Positions 9,198-17,681 of a stretch of 64,000 nucleotides of DNA are shown here, in pieces. The DNA lies in assembly GCA_034005165.1 (NCBI GenBank), contig JAVEVE010000001.1:620001-684000 (forward strand). Reading direction: 5' to 3'. The DNA is from UBA1573 sp034005165 (lineage in GTDB: Bacteria > Pseudomonadota > Alphaproteobacteria > Micavibrionales > Micavibrionaceae). Numbering within the stretch: position 1 is the stretch's first letter; the number at the start of each line of letters is the position of its first letter. A program made the translations under genes and the position numbers. The notes under the pieces were generated by a model. That model did not search any database. It was not told where the DNA came from and worked only from the letters and a program-made list of their open reading frames with translations.

Positions 9198-10238
9198 TTA
9201 ATATGCGCCAACCAAAGTCCCGCGCAACGTCTTGATTTCTTCCAAAGCATGACCAGTTCCTAAAGCCACACAGGTCAACGGATCATCCGCAACTGTAATT
9301 GGCAAACCCGTTGCATGACGCAATAAATGATCAAGGTTGGTCAATAATGCTCCACCACCCGTCAAAACAATTCCGCGCTCGGCAATATCCGCAGCCAGCT
9401 CGGGCGGCGTGTTCTCGAGAGCAACTTTAACGCCTTCAACAATCTGTCCGATCGGCTCCATCAAGGCCTCAGACATTTGACGCTCAGTCACGACAACTTC
9501 CTTCGGAACACCGTTAATAAGATCCCGCCCTTTGATTTCCAACGTACGCCCCGGACCATCAGCAGGCGGCAAAGCAGAGCCAATTTCTTTTTTAATGCGC
9601 TCCGCCGTTGTCTCACCAATCAGCAAATTATGCACACGGCGGATATAGGCAATAATAGCATCATCCATCTTGTCACCCGCACACCGCACAGACTTTGCGT
9701 AAACAATCCCCCCCAGAGAAATAACAGCCACCTCAGATGTTCCGCCACCAATATCAACAACCATTGACCCGCAAGCCTCGGTGACAGGCAACCCCGCACC
9801 GATTGCGGCGGCCATCGGCTCTTCAATCAAATGCACTTCCGATGCTCCTGCACTCTCGGCAGACTCAACAATGGCACGTTGTTCGACAGTTGTAGAACCG
9901 GCAGGCACGCAAATCATCATCTTCGGGGAAACAAAGGTACGACGGTTATGAACCTTGCGGATAAAATGTTTAATCATCGCCTCGGTCACTTCGAAGTCCG
10001 CAATCACACCATCACGCAAAGGACGAATAGCTTGAATATTACCCGGTGTCCGCCCAAGCATCTGCTTGGCTTCCAGCCCCACAGCACGAACGGATTTCCG
10101 CCCACCCTCTGTAGAGATTGCCACAACTGAAGGCTCGTTCAGAACAATGCCGCGATCTCGAACATACACAAGCGTATTGGCAGTTCCGAGATCAATCGCC
10201 ATATCGGCGGAAAGCATACTGAATAAACGGGCAAACAT
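9198..10238 (-). CDS. mreB: Rod-shape-determining actin homolog MreB
   Basis: Bacterial actin that organises cell-wall elongation at the inner membrane. The start at 10238 gives MFARLFSMLSADMAIDLG, matching the usual MreB N-terminus; the open frame extends 15 codons further upstream without family support. The 346-residue product has phosphate-1 (IDLGTANTLVYV, about 14-25), phosphate-2 (VVDIGGGTSEVAVIS) and the adenosine motif (IVLTGGGALLTNLDHLL). The usual mreC partner is not adjacent; downstream lies marC. Confidence 0.96.
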   Translation of the reverse strand: MFARLFSMLSADMAIDLGTANTLVYVRDRGIVLNEPSVVAISTEGGRKSVRAVGLEAKQMLGRTPGNIQAIRPLRDGVIADFEVTEAMIKHFIRKVHNRRTFVSPKMMICVPAGSTTVEQRAIVESAESAGASEVHLIEEPMAAAIGAGLPVTEACGSMVVDIGGGTSEVAVISLGGIVYAKSVRCAGDKMDDAIIAYIRRVHNLLIGETTAERIKKEIGSALPPADGPGRTLEIKGRDLINGVPKEVVVTERQMSEALMEPIGQIVEGVKVALENTPPELAADIAERGIVLTGGGALLTNLDHLLRHATGLPITVADDPLTCVALGTGHALEEIKTLRGTLVGAY

Positions 10239-10291
10239 GAGAACTTGGGATCCTAATCTAACTGAAGCGGCCACCAGTGGCACATAACAAA

Positions 10292-10312
10292 CTTCCCGCT
10301 GACGGCGGGAAG
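10292..10312 (-). terminator. Hairpin between rpmJ and mreB
   Basis: An 8-bp perfect stem (CTTCCCGC with GCGGGAAG) encloses a 5-base loop. On the minus strand it is followed by TTTGTTA, a modest U-rich run. It would end rpmJ transcription before mreB, or attenuate read-through. Confidence 0.5.
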
Positions 10313-10418
10313 CAGAAAAGCCTTATAAGATGTACACAAGCACAGAAGAAGACGCAACAGCGAAAGTGATATGCGTCCGTTATAATCCATCGCTACCCCG
10401 CAAAACGGGACAACAAGA

Positions 10419-10544
10419 TTAACCCTGACGCGCTTTCATACGTGGGTTCTTTTTATTGATAACATAAACACGACCTTTACGGCGAACAACGCGGCAGTTA
10501 CGGTCACGGGTTTTAAGTGTTTTGAGCGAGTTGACGACTTTCAT
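10419..10544 (-). CDS. rpmJ: 50S ribosomal protein L36
   Basis: Small ribosomal protein of the large subunit. The frame encodes 41 residues, starting MKVVNSLKTLK and ending NPRMKARQG. The pattern RRKGRVYVINKKNPR is typical of the L36B form found in proteobacteria. Only one Cys is present, so the zinc-binding C-C-C-H set of L36A is absent; this is the zinc-independent type. It stands alone, as in many alphaproteobacteria. Confidence 0.95.
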   Translation of the reverse strand: MKVVNSLKTLKTRDRNCRVVRRKGRVYVINKKNPRMKARQG

Positions 10545-10853
10545 CGTAAAAATCCTTACATTTTGGTACTTTTATCTTCTTTTGGAGACCGGACACTACA
10601 AGGTAGGCACGCGCCCTGTCAAGTACATTTTCGAGACAAATTATACCTTAATAGGCATGATTATAAAGGATTTAGGGTCATTTTCTCTAAATCACCAAAT
10701 TTAAGCGTTTCCACTCCGGCCATCATGGCTTAATATGCCCCATATGCCCCATATGCCCAAAGTCAGGTCAGAAATTAACGTTTCTCTAAAAGCTTTCAGG
10801 CACACTCTAAACAATGCAATTCCGCATAAATTTAATTTATTACAATCAAAACA
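10545..10853. other. 309-base gap between rpmJ and the EAL gene
   Basis: This divergent intergenic region is AT-rich and holds no credible gene. It contains three direct copies of the 9-base unit ATATGCCCC (10733-10758) and, at 10775-10789, TTAA-N7-CTAA, one base away from a CtrA palindrome. Promoters for rpmJ (minus) and the EAL gene (plus) must lie here. Confidence 0.7.
10733..10758. repeat. Three tandem copies of ATATGCCCC
   Basis: Direct repeat of a 9-base unit, two complete copies and a third that diverges at its last base, about 95-120 bases upstream of the EAL-domain start codon. The copies are spaced slightly under one helical turn. It could be a regulator site or a slippage-prone repeat; nothing in the sequence decides between them. 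Confidence 0.8.
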
Positions 10854-11711
10854 ATGACTTCTGAGCAAAAATCCATCGACTTTCCGGACACACCAGCCGA
10901 TCAACTTCCTGACGAGATTCTTGCAAAAGAATTCCAGGTAGCTATGGATGAGCACCAGATCAGCCTCTATTATCAACCGATTGTCCACTTAAAAAGCGGT
11001 CTAGTTGCAGGATTCGAGACATTGATGCGCTGGAATCACCCGAATCGCGGCTTTATCTCCCCTGCTGTGTTCATTCCCATGGCAGAGCGTACCGGCCTCA
11101 TTATCGAAGCAAGCCGCTGGGCATTGAAAGAGGCTATTCGCGCTCTGAAACGACTGGAAAGCCACGTTGGACATAACGAACACATTTATATGAGTGTAAA
11201 CTTTTCGCCGAATGATCTCGCAGACGAGAGCTTTCTGGACGAAATGTACAACGTCATCAGTGCCAGTGACGTTCGCCCAACCCAAGTCCAGCTGGAGATC
11301 ACAGGAGACCTGCTCCGCGGACAACGAGAGAACAGCAAAACCATTCTGGGAATTTGCCAAAAAACCGGTCTAAAAATCGCAATTGATGACTATGGTCTTG
11401 GCGACCCGGAGGTATTTTTCAAATACATGGATGATTTCCCGATCAGCGCCGTCAAAATAGACCATCTGGTTACATGCGAACTGTTAAAAACCCAAAACAC
11501 TAAAAATTTAGTTATGTCTATTATTGCCGAAGCGAAGAAGCGGGACATCACCATCATTGCTGAAGGTGTCGAACAAAAAGAAGAAGCACTGCTCTTGCGT
11601 GATATGGGCTGCCGTTACGGACAGGGATACTATTTTACAAAACCTCTACCTGAACGCGAACTAACAACATTGCTTTTACAAATCAGCGCTTTCAACGAAC
11701 GCCTGAAATAA
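10854..11711 (+). CDS. Stand-alone EAL domain protein with divergent motifs
   Basis: Probable c-di-GMP-specific phosphodiesterase or a degenerate c-di-GMP receptor. The 285-residue product is little more than an EAL domain (about 25-275). Seen in sequence: the EAL signature is ETL (GFETLMRW), the Asn of VNFSP is kept, the usual EITE is EITGD, the loop-6 motif is DDYGLGD in place of DDFGTG, and KID, AEGVE and QGYYFTKP are kept. Most metal and substrate ligands seem present, but the changed E(I/L)TE and loop 6 make activity uncertain. No sensory domain or membrane segment is present. Confidence 0.85.
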   Translation: MTSEQKSIDFPDTPADQLPDEILAKEFQVAMDEHQISLYYQPIVHLKSGLVAGFETLMRWNHPNRGFISPAVFIPMAERTGLIIEASRWALKEAIRALKRLESHVGHNEHIYMSVNFSPNDLADESFLDEMYNVISASDVRPTQVQLEITGDLLRGQRENSKTILGICQKTGLKIAIDDYGLGDPEVFFKYMDDFPISAVKIDHLVTCELLKTQNTKNLVMSIIAEAKKRDITIIAEGVEQKEEALLLRDMGCRYGQGYYFTKPLPERELTTLLLQISAFNERLK

Positions 11712-11834
11712 AATTCTTCAATTGTTGATAACTCAAAATAAAAGCCTCCCTCCCTTTTCAAAGCCCCATTCATAGGGCATGCTCTAACTCTCAAAGAAGC
11801 ACATCACTTGAAAACAGACGAGGAAGGGTCCCAC

Positions 11835-12959
11835 ATGGCTCTGAAAATTGCCGTATTGAAAGAAACAAACGAGGATGAAGCGCGCGTTGCCGCGACTCCC
11901 GAAACAGTAAAAAAATTGATCGCCAAAGGCTTTGATATCACTGTCACTGCAGGCGCAGGAACAGCAGCGTCATATCCTGACAAAGAATATGAAGCAGCAG
12001 GTGCAACTCTGGCATCCGATAACGATAAATCCACAAAAAATGCAGATATAGTTTTATGCGTTCAAGCACCTGAAACACTCCCGAAAACCAAAAATGGCGC
12101 GCTGCTGATAGGTATGCTTGCGCCCTATGCCGGAAAAGAGCATATCGGAAAATTTGCACAAGCGAACCTCACATCCCTGTCCATGGAATTGGTTCCACGT
12201 ATTACCCGCGCACAAGCAATGGACGTCTTATCCTCGCAATCCAACCTTGCCGGATATAAAGCAGTTCTCGAAGCAGCCGCTTATTATACAAAAGCTTTCC
12301 CGATGATGATGACAGCAGCCGGCACAGTGCCACCTGCACGAGTCTTCGTAATGGGAGCAGGTGTTGCAGGGCTTCAAGCAATTGCCACAGCCAAACGTCT
12401 TGGCGCAATTGTTTCGGCGACTGATGTCCGCCCAGCAGCCAAAGAGCAAGTCCAGTCATTGGGCGCAAGCTTTGTGATGGTGGAAAGTGAAGAAATGAAA
12501 CAGGCTGAAACCGCAGGCGGATACGCCAAGGAAATGTCTGAGGATTTCAAAAAGAAACAAGCAGCACTTGTTGCCGAAACATTGGTCAAACAAGACATCG
12601 TTATTACGACAGCACTGATCCCCGGGCGCCCTGCCCCTCTTCTCGTCACCGAGGAGATGGTCCGGTCCATGAAACCCGGATCAGTTATCGTTGATCTGGC
12701 TGTTGAACAAGGCGGCAACTGTGCGCTCTCTAAAGCCGGAGAAATCGTAGAAGTCGATGGCGTCAAAATCGTCGGAATACGCAACATGCCGTCCCGCTTG
12801 GCAACAGACACTTCTGCCCTCTATGCCAGAAACCTTCTGAACCTGCTCGGACTGATCGTCAAAGACGATGCAATCACACTCGACATGGAAGACGAAATCA
12901 TCAAGGCCACAGTCCTGACCAAGGACGGGGCCATCATTCACCCGAACTTTGCACAATAA
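11835..12959 (+). CDS. pntAA: NAD(P) transhydrogenase subunit alpha-1
   Basis: Soluble NAD(H)-binding subunit (domain I) of the proton-translocating transhydrogenase, which moves hydride between NADH and NADP+ using the proton gradient. The 374-residue product shows the alanine dehydrogenase/PNT N-terminal domain (KETNEDEARVAATPE) and a Rossmann fold around residues 170-200 (VMGAGVAGLQAIATAKRLGA). The ATG at 11835 has GAGGAAGGG upstream. It is the first gene of pntAA-pntAB-pntB, the three-gene form typical of alphaproteobacteria. Confidence 0.96.
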   Translation: MALKIAVLKETNEDEARVAATPETVKKLIAKGFDITVTAGAGTAASYPDKEYEAAGATLASDNDKSTKNADIVLCVQAPETLPKTKNGALLIGMLAPYAGKEHIGKFAQANLTSLSMELVPRITRAQAMDVLSSQSNLAGYKAVLEAAAYYTKAFPMMMTAAGTVPPARVFVMGAGVAGLQAIATAKRLGAIVSATDVRPAAKEQVQSLGASFVMVESEEMKQAETAGGYAKEMSEDFKKKQAALVAETLVKQDIVITTALIPGRPAPLLVTEEMVRSMKPGSVIVDLAVEQGGNCALSKAGEIVEVDGVKIVGIRNMPSRLATDTSALYARNLLNLLGLIVKDDAITLDMEDEIIKATVLTKDGAIIHPNFAQ

Positions 12960-12972
12960 AAAGAGGTAGAAA

Positions 12973-13383
12973 ATGTCAGATCCTCAAACTACAGTCACCA
13001 ATCAGGCCAATCAGGTTTCGGCGCTTGCCCAACAATTGTCAGAGCAAGCAGATCGCCTCGCCACGGATGTAAACTCCATATCTTACACCATGGCGCACAA
13101 CTCCGACTTCCTGATGATGGGGCTAACAATTTTCGTACTCGCCTGCTTCGTTGGGTATTATGTTGTCTGGCGCGTAACACCCGCCCTGCACTCACCGCTT
13201 ATGGCGATAACCAACGCTATTTCGTCCGTTATTATTGTCGGCGCATTGATTGCGGCGGGTCCGTCAGAAACATCCTTCTCAAAGTTGGTCGGGTTTTTGG
13301 CGGTTATACTCGTCTCGATCAATATTTTTGGCGGATTTATTGTCACACGCAGAATGCTGCACATGTTCAAGAAAAAGGGATAA
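12973..13383 (+). CDS. pntAB: NAD(P) transhydrogenase subunit alpha-2
   Basis: Small membrane subunit carrying part of domain II of transhydrogenase. The 136-residue product has a polar N-terminal helix of about 40 residues followed by three or four membrane helices; the core SPLMAITNAISSVIIVGAL matches the family. It begins 13 bases after pntAA with AGAGGT just upstream, so the two are co-translated. The polar N-terminal extension is longer than in the minimal family form. Confidence 0.93.
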   Translation: MSDPQTTVTNQANQVSALAQQLSEQADRLATDVNSISYTMAHNSDFLMMGLTIFVLACFVGYYVVWRVTPALHSPLMAITNAISSVIIVGALIAAGPSETSFSKLVGFLAVILVSINIFGGFIVTRRMLHMFKKKG

Positions 13384-13431
13384 CCCTTATACCAAGATAA
13401 GAAATTCCACACGTTAAAACGGAAAAATATT

Positions 13432-14823
13432 ATGGCTGAATTTGCATCTCTTTTTTATCTGATTTCATCTGTGCTGTTTATTATGGCACTCCGCGGATTA
13501 TCCCACCCTGAAAGCGCCCGCCAAGGCTTGAATTACGGCATGATGGGGATGGGCCTTGCCATCATGACAACATTGATGACGCCGGAAGTCCAATCCTTCG
13601 GATTGATTGTCTCGGGAATTATTATTGGCGGCACAATCGGTGCGATTACCGCTGTAAAAATCCAGATGACTGCCCTTCCGCAGCTCGTTGCAGCTTTCCA
13701 CTCCCTCGTTGGCCTAGCAGCTGTATGCGTGGCCGTAGCAGCATTCCATAGCCCAGAAGCATACGGCATCGGAAAGCCTGGCGACATCCATATGTCTTCG
13801 CTCATCGAAATGTCTTTGGGTGTTGCAATCGGGGCAATCACCTTCACGGGGTCAATTATAGCATGGGGAAAACTGCAAGGCGTGATCTCAGGAAAACCTC
13901 TCACATTCGGGGGACAACATCTTTTGAACGCCCTTCTGGCAATCGGATTGATCGGATTGATCGTACTTCTATGCATGTCCGAAAGCACTTCTATCTTCTG
14001 GATGATTATCCTCTTATCATTGGCACTGGGCATCTTGTTGATTATCCCGATCGGTGGAGCGGACATGCCAGTGATTGTGTCAATGCTCAACTCCTACTCC
14101 GGATGGGCTGCAGCAGGGATCGGCTTTACGCTCCAGAATCCGTTGCTCATTATCACGGGCGCCCTTGTAGGGGCATCAGGAGCAATCTTGTCCTACATCA
14201 TGTGCAAAGGCATGAACCGGTCATTCCTGAACGTGATTCTGGGAGGCTTCGGTGCAGAGACTGGAGCCGCAGTTCACACAGGTACATCTGACAAGGCTGC
14301 AAAAATCGGTTCAGCCGATGACGCCGCGTTCATCATGAAGAATGCCGCAAAGGTTATAATTGTTCCGGGGTACGGAATGGCTGTGGCGCAGGCTCAACAC
14401 GTCCTGCGTGAAATGGCAGATACACTGAAAAGCCATGGGGTAGAAGTCCGCTATGCAATCCACCCTGTGGCAGGGCGTATGCCGGGACACATGAACGTTC
14501 TTTTGGCGGAAGCCAACGTTCCATACGATGAAGTATTTGAACTTGAAGACATCAACCGTGACTTTGCACAAGCAGATGTGGCCTACGTAATTGGTGCAAA
14601 TGACATCACAAACCCTGCTGCAAGAACAGACCCATCATCACCGATTTATGGAATGCCAGTTCTCGATGTCGACAGAGCTAAAACAGTCCTATTCGTCAAA
14701 CGCTCGATGGGAACGGGATATGCAGGTGTTGATAACCCGCTCTTCTTTGAAGACAATACTCTGATGCTTTTGGGCGATGCAAAAAAGATGACAGAGGAAA
14801 TCGTCAAGGCCATGGAAGCCTAA
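13432..14823 (+). CDS. pntB: NAD(P) transhydrogenase subunit beta
   Basis: Membrane domain II plus the NADP(H)-binding domain III of transhydrogenase. The 463-residue product has about eight or nine helices in residues 1-260. The NADP-binding domain follows, with VIIVPGYGMAVAQAQH, the HPVAGRMPGHMNVLLAEA segment and ANDITNPAA. All are diagnostic of PntB. It is the last gene of the pnt operon and is followed by a GC-rich hairpin at 14847-14868. Confidence 0.97.
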   Translation: MAEFASLFYLISSVLFIMALRGLSHPESARQGLNYGMMGMGLAIMTTLMTPEVQSFGLIVSGIIIGGTIGAITAVKIQMTALPQLVAAFHSLVGLAAVCVAVAAFHSPEAYGIGKPGDIHMSSLIEMSLGVAIGAITFTGSIIAWGKLQGVISGKPLTFGGQHLLNALLAIGLIGLIVLLCMSESTSIFWMIILLSLALGILLIIPIGGADMPVIVSMLNSYSGWAAAGIGFTLQNPLLIITGALVGASGAILSYIMCKGMNRSFLNVILGGFGAETGAAVHTGTSDKAAKIGSADDAAFIMKNAAKVIIVPGYGMAVAQAQHVLREMADTLKSHGVEVRYAIHPVAGRMPGHMNVLLAEANVPYDEVFELEDINRDFAQADVAYVIGANDITNPAARTDPSSPIYGMPVLDVDRAKTVLFVKRSMGTGYAGVDNPLFFEDNTLMLLGDAKKMTEEIVKAMEA

Positions 14824-14846
14824 ATACCTCTCAAGAATTGAAATTA

Positions 14847-14868
14847 GAACGCCCCGAGAGGGGCGTTC
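14847..14868 (+). terminator. Hairpin after pntB
   Basis: A 9-bp perfect stem (GAACGCCCC with GGGGCGTTC) has a GAGA tetraloop. The following U-run is weak, so it may be a bidirectional stop between pntB and the convergent ompA-family gene. Confidence 0.6.
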
Positions 14869-14913
14869 AGCTTTGCAAGTCTTATGCTTTTCTAAAACAA
14901 TAACATGACAGGA

Positions 14914-15501
14914 TTATTTCCTAAATTGAATGACCACACGGCGATTCGCTTCCAGCTTGACATCATCCGGTGTCAGAACAGCCAAATCATGTTCCCCTAC
15001 AGCCCGCTCATCGACCATCATGGCAACAATATTGCGATCGTTCAACATCTCGGAAACAGACTGGGCACGCTTTGCCGAAAGCTTTTGGTTATAAGCCGCA
15101 TCCCCTGCAGTATCCGTATGCCCCACCACAGTAATCTGGGATGGCTGATATGTATTCAACTCACGTGAAAGTTTATCCAGTACCGCCATTTGATCCTGAC
15201 GCACAATCGACTTATCAAAATCGAAATACACAACATAAGTTGCAATAACCGGCAGTAATCCGTCATGAATAGCAACGGGAAGTTTTTCAGTTTTATCACC
15301 GCAGCGCTCATGAACACCGGCAGGAGCATCCTTATAATATTGGCATGGCTCACGCTGCTCATACTGATTATATGTATCAATCTTAAACGTCCCGATAGTA
15401 TTCATCGATGAATACTGATCTGCAAACGTCGGTGTTGAAATCAACATAACACTTGCAACTGCAACCATAACCGGAACATCTTTTCTGAATTTAACAGACA
15501 T
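14914..15501 (-). CDS. OmpA-family peptidoglycan-binding protein
   Basis: Periplasmic or outer-membrane-linked protein expected to bind peptidoglycan. The 195-residue product has a signal peptide cut near TPTFA-DQ. After an unassigned segment with two Cys (about 55-70) comes an OmpA C-terminal domain at about 90-195, with VVYFDFDKSIV, VVGHTDTAGDAAYN and SAKRAQSV, and ending LEANRRVVIQF. The start has AGGAG upstream. It is too short for an OmpA beta-barrel. It is not Pal: no lipobox Cys is seen. Confidence 0.88.
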   Translation of the reverse strand: MSVKFRKDVPVMVAVASVMLISTPTFADQYSSMNTIGTFKIDTYNQYEQREPCQYYKDAPAGVHERCGDKTEKLPVAIHDGLLPVIATYVVYFDFDKSIVRQDQMAVLDKLSRELNTYQPSQITVVGHTDTAGDAAYNQKLSAKRAQSVSEMLNDRNIVAMMVDERAVGEHDLAVLTPDDVKLEANRRVVIQFRK

Positions 15502-15579
15502 AATTTACTCCTTCCGGAAAGGACTATCCTTTCCTTTGCTTATTACGAACAACGAACACATAGAATGTAAAAAAAGTTC

Positions 15580-15609
15580 CAAAATAAAAAACGCTCCGTT
15601 TCCGGAGCG
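15580..15609 (-). terminator. Rho-independent terminator of the 15647-16021 gene
   Basis: On the minus strand a 7-bp GC-rich stem (CGCTCCG with CGGAGCG, loop of 4) is followed by a U-rich run (TTTTTTATTTT). It lies 38 bases after the stop of the upstream minus-strand gene. Confidence 0.8.
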
Positions 15610-15646
15610 CTCATCTGCTTCTATAAAAAATATGCATTATGTTTTT

Positions 15647-16021
15647 CTAAAAACGGCCCAAATCAAGTTTGGGAACGGATGAACGAGATAGATCCTGACA
15701 AATCTCCTGTTCTTGACGAAGGACACTAGCTTCATTCGATCTAGCCAGATCCAGATTTCTGGATGCAATCTTCAGCCATACAGAATTGCTCATTCCGAAT
15801 GCGTCCTTGGTGTAATGTCCAGTAGCAGCACTCACCGTAGAAAGAAGAGAAACCACAGCAAAAGTTGCCTGAAGAGTGGGGGTTGGAGAAACGGCCGCCG
15901 CAAAAGCACTTGCACTGGATATCACAGCTCTTACTCGGGGAAAGGTCTCTGCCCAAACATGTTTATAATAGTCTTGAGCCAATTCAACGCGGGCATGGGC
16001 CGCAGCACTCATATCTTTCAT
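15647..16021 (-). CDS. Unrecognised 124-residue protein
   Basis: I do not recognise this protein. The start has AGAGGTG upstream and the gene has its own terminator, so it is likely real. The sequence is Ala/Ser-rich, with a moderately hydrophobic middle (about residues 30-68, including FAVVSLLSTVSAATG) between charged helical ends. This gives it a phasin-like or small helical-bundle look, but no family motif is visible. No signal peptide is seen. It stands alone between the ompA-family and HAD genes. Confidence 0.65.
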   Translation of the reverse strand: MKDMSAAAHARVELAQDYYKHVWAETFPRVRAVISSASAFAAAVSPTPTLQATFAVVSLLSTVSAATGHYTKDAFGMSNSVWLKIASRNLDLARSNEASVLRQEQEICQDLSRSSVPKLDLGRF

Positions 16022-16114
16022 TGTACACCTCTATTTTTAGTTTTTATATTTTATAAATTTTTACGTCAGCCACCTTAGCTGACTCTGCCCCACCCTGTCA
16101 AAACAATCACAGAA

Positions 16115-16879
16115 TTAAATAGCGAGGTCTTTGGCCAATTGAGCTTTGGAACGAGCCAACAAATAGACAGCCTCGGACACGCTGGTTACACGGGCATCCA
16201 CCCCGTATGGCAATGATTTATCTTTCTGACGGTCTCTAAACGTAGCATCAACCCATATAGTTTTCAGACCATTTCGTGAGGCACTTTCGAGATATTTTAT
16301 CTCGTTATCAATCAAACACGCCTGTTCATTTGGAACAAGCAAAACAGATTTCTCTCGCAAATCATCATAGAGTGTCTCGCTTGATTTAAAGCCTCGTGCC
16401 TGATCTATATTTCTAAAGCGCACATCTGCAACAGTCAAAGCCCCAGTAACCTCCGGCAAGGACGTTCGATCAAGAATGGGCTGGACCTGTTCACGCAAAG
16501 AATTTGTCACAACAGCAAAACGCATATCGGGAGAAACCCTCCTCAAAAGACCAACCGCTTCCGGCAATTTTGTATCAACTTTTGTCCAGGAATGGCTCAT
16601 TCTAAGCATAGAATAAGCTAACAGCTTCCCTCTTAACGGATTATTTTTGGAGGACTTTGCCTGATGGAGACCGCGGTCCAATACACTAAAAGAGGCAGCC
16701 AGATTAAAAGGATTTAGAAGCCCAAGACCAAGACCACGTTGTGCACTGGTCTGCAACACCCGAAAAAAACTCTCGAGACGATACCCAACCCCCTTCTCGG
16801 AGTACAAAGTCCCGTCTACGTCAAACAAAACTTGCCGGACATCGGCAAATTTCCGGTAATTTCCTATCAGAATTGTCAT
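16115..16879 (-). CDS. HAD-superfamily hydrolase
   Basis: Probable phosphatase of the haloacid dehalogenase superfamily. The 254-residue product has motif I DVDGTLYSE (Asp nucleophile near residue 20), motif II Thr/Ser in AVVTNS (about 127-132), and a C-terminal acidic motif IV region around CLIDNEIKYLESA. The DxDGTLY form resembles pyrimidine 5'-nucleotidase-like HAD proteins, but the substrate cannot be read from sequence. It lies downstream of ndk on the same strand, 107 bases apart. Confidence 0.82.
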   Translation of the reverse strand: MTILIGNYRKFADVRQVLFDVDGTLYSEKGVGYRLESFFRVLQTSAQRGLGLGLLNPFNLAASFSVLDRGLHQAKSSKNNPLRGKLLAYSMLRMSHSWTKVDTKLPEAVGLLRRVSPDMRFAVVTNSLREQVQPILDRTSLPEVTGALTVADVRFRNIDQARGFKSSETLYDDLREKSVLLVPNEQACLIDNEIKYLESASRNGLKTIWVDATFRDRQKDKSLPYGVDARVTSVSEAVYLLARSKAQLAKDLAI

Positions 16880-16921
16880 TCACACACTCATTTTAATAAG
16901 TTTTTTATTTTTAAATAGACA

Positions 16922-16950
16922 ACAGGGATACTGCATTGCAATACCCCTGT
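16922..16950 (-). terminator. Possible terminator after ndk
   Basis: An imperfect stem (ACAGGG with CCCTGT plus further pairs broken by mismatches) lies 37 bases after the ndk stop. On the minus strand TTGTCTATTT follows. The stem is interrupted, so confidence is low. Confidence 0.35.
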
Positions 16951-16986
16951 CAATAAATATGTAAATTAACCGAAGGAAGCCGAAGC

Positions 16987-17409
16987 CTATCCTACGATTT
17001 CAGACCCCGCGAAGAAATAAGCAATCTCGATTGCCGCATTCTCAAGGCTGTCAGAACCATGAACAGAGTTAGCTTCAATGCTTTCGGCGAAATCTTTGCG
17101 AATAGTGCCAGGAGCGGCATCTGCTGGGTTTGTAGCCCCCATGATTTCACGGTTTTTCAAAACAGCGTTTTCGCCTTCCAGAACCTGAACAACGACAGGG
17201 CCGGAAACCATGAAATTCACCAGATCCATATAGAATGGGCGTGCGCTGTGAACTGCATAGAATGTTTTAGCCTGCTCAACAGTCATTTGAATGCGTTTTT
17301 GGGCAACAATACGCAGACCGGCTTTTTCAAAACGGTCATTGATAGCGCCGGTCAGGTTACGCTTGGTTGCATCCGGCTTGATAATGGAAAAAGTACGCTC
17401 GAGTGCCAT
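16987..17409 (-). CDS. ndk: Nucleoside diphosphate kinase
   Basis: Transfers the gamma-phosphate between nucleoside triphosphates and diphosphates through a phosphohistidine. The 140-residue product has the usual length, the N-terminal ERTFSIIKPDATKRN and the active-site motif NSVHGSDS with His near residue 117. ATG 17409 was chosen because it gives the family N-terminus MALERTFSII; an upstream in-frame start at 17424 adds five residues without family support. Confidence 0.97.
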   Translation of the reverse strand: MALERTFSIIKPDATKRNLTGAINDRFEKAGLRIVAQKRIQMTVEQAKTFYAVHSARPFYMDLVNFMVSGPVVVQVLEGENAVLKNREIMGATNPADAAPGTIRKDFAESIEANSVHGSDSLENAAIEIAYFFAGSEIVG

Positions 17410-17681
17410 AAGAAAGTCCCTCATCTCTTGGGTTTTTGGTCTAATTTTGATGCCCTGCTTATAGGGGCTGGGACCCGAAAAAACAAGCTTATTTCTTAAT
17501 ATGCGTTTTATTCATAGCTTCAATGATGATAACGCATAAAATTTCCTTGCTTTTTTGCAGAATCTGGCGAAAATACAACTGAAACTTGGACTTTTTAGTT
17601 GACGAACAATCGGAACGAAGCGTACCATTTTAGAATAAAACAAAGAGAATAATTAAAATCAGGGATAGAAAATAAAAAATT

